In this document: positions 63,606 through 64,000 of the stretch, one piece after another | How the letters are laid out: each line of letters opens with the position of its first letter | Numbering within the stretch: the first letter of the stretch is position 1 | Assembly (NCBI GenBank): GCA_026874595.1 | Contig: CM049317.1 | Coordinates: forward strand, 36,605,401-36,669,400 | Source of the DNA: Sipunculus nudus | Lineage: Eukaryota; Annelida; Sipuncula; Golfingiida; Sipunculidae | Direction: 5' to 3' | Length of the DNA stretch: 64,000 nucleotides | Notes under the pieces: generated by a model | Database searches by the model: none | Seen by the model: only the letters and a program-made list of their open reading frames with translations | Told to the model about the DNA's origin: nothing | Position numbers and translations under genes: made by a program

Positions 63606-64000
63606 ACCCTCAAAAACCCGTAAAATGAAAAAAAAATTGACGGAAATACACGATAACAAAACAAAAAATGACTCGCCTATTCAATCGAACAACGAAACAA
63701 GTGTCAGAAAAACAAGTCCTGAACAACAACCCTCACTAGCCTCAGAAGCTACGCCCAATTAAGCAGCCAAAGCCCTGCTTAACGGCCGCCGGCTACAACA
63801 CCAGCTAGTTAAAGAACAAGGGACGGATAACAAAATTCAGCGTGTCAGTTACTGGTGTCAACCCGGTCATACCTCAATACCAAGTAAAATGGCCCGAAAA
63901 ATTGGATCTGTATCAAAATCACACTAATTATGATACCAGATAAACACTTATAAAGGAGTGTTCACCTCATGGTGAGTATCAAACTACGATGCAGATAAAA
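63606..64000. other. Unassigned 3' edge
   Basis: I see nothing recognisable. Confidence 0.4.

Noticed and set aside
1-64000. CRISPR arrays, operons or ribosome binding sites
   Set aside because: The window is clearly eukaryotic (introns, LINEs, SINEs, TSR gene); the repeats have no spacer-repeat regularity.

Overview
This window reads as nuclear DNA from an animal, most likely a marine lophotrochozoan and probably a mollusc. The reasons are phase-consistent GT-AG introns, very AT-rich non-coding DNA with dozens of (TA)n tracts, tRNA-derived SINEs, and Penelope-like, CR1/L2-like, Gmr1-like, pogo and hAT elements. The phylum is inferred from this repeat flavour and from the domain architecture; nothing in the sequence proves it. 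Nearly all long open frames outside the one host gene are mobile-element relics or translated microsatellites.

The one convincing host gene lies on the + strand at 32056-44338. I reconstruct 22 coding exons (about 1,336 residues if one broken base in exon 3 is counted): a signal peptide, an IgGFc-binding-protein N-terminal domain, 14 thrombospondin type 1 repeats (TSRs) with one exon each, a short hydrophilic stalk, one transmembrane helix and a tyrosine-rich cytoplasmic tail. This looks like a cell-surface receptor or adhesion protein. Its TSR exons occur as types a-b-c-d, c-d, c-d, a-b-c-d, e. One c-d unit of about 1.1 kb is a very recent tandem duplicate whose crossover point can be placed inside an exon. 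Exon 3 carries a -1 frameshift.

Layout. 1-9.3 kb: mostly unassigned, with (TA)n tracts, a SINE, a poly-C module and a LINE 3' relic. 10.0-15.0 kb: a decayed CR1/L2-like LINE (ORF1, endonuclease, reverse transcriptase) interrupted at 12.72-13.42 kb by a small element with inverted arms that each hold a hammerhead ribozyme; one arm looks intact. 16.1-16.9 and 27.7-28.2 kb: Penelope-like relics (GIY-YIG endonuclease) with hammerhead motifs in their terminal arms. 19.8-20.9 kb: direct repeats. 21.55-23.43 kb: a GC-rich element with terminal inverted repeats. 29.5-29.9 kb: two SINE heads. 30.18-30.96 kb: a pogo-type non-autonomous transposon. 32.0-44.5 kb: the receptor gene. 50.3-52.1 kb: unrecognised decayed coding sequence. 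53.6-54.3 kb: a third, different Penelope-like relic. 56.4-60.1 kb: a 5'-truncated LTR retrotransposon (- strand) with integrase before reverse transcriptase, the Gmr1-like order, plus one LTR. 60.75-61.55 kb: a hAT relic. 62.8-63.6 kb: a direct repeat.

The two most interesting things are (1) the IgGFc/TSR/transmembrane receptor with a phosphotyrosine-type tail and a still-evolving TSR array, and (2) a set of hammerhead ribozyme motifs in Penelope-like and non-autonomous elements, arranged as outward-facing inverted arms that adjoin (TA)n tracts. All calls come from reading the sequence by eye; no database or folding program was run.
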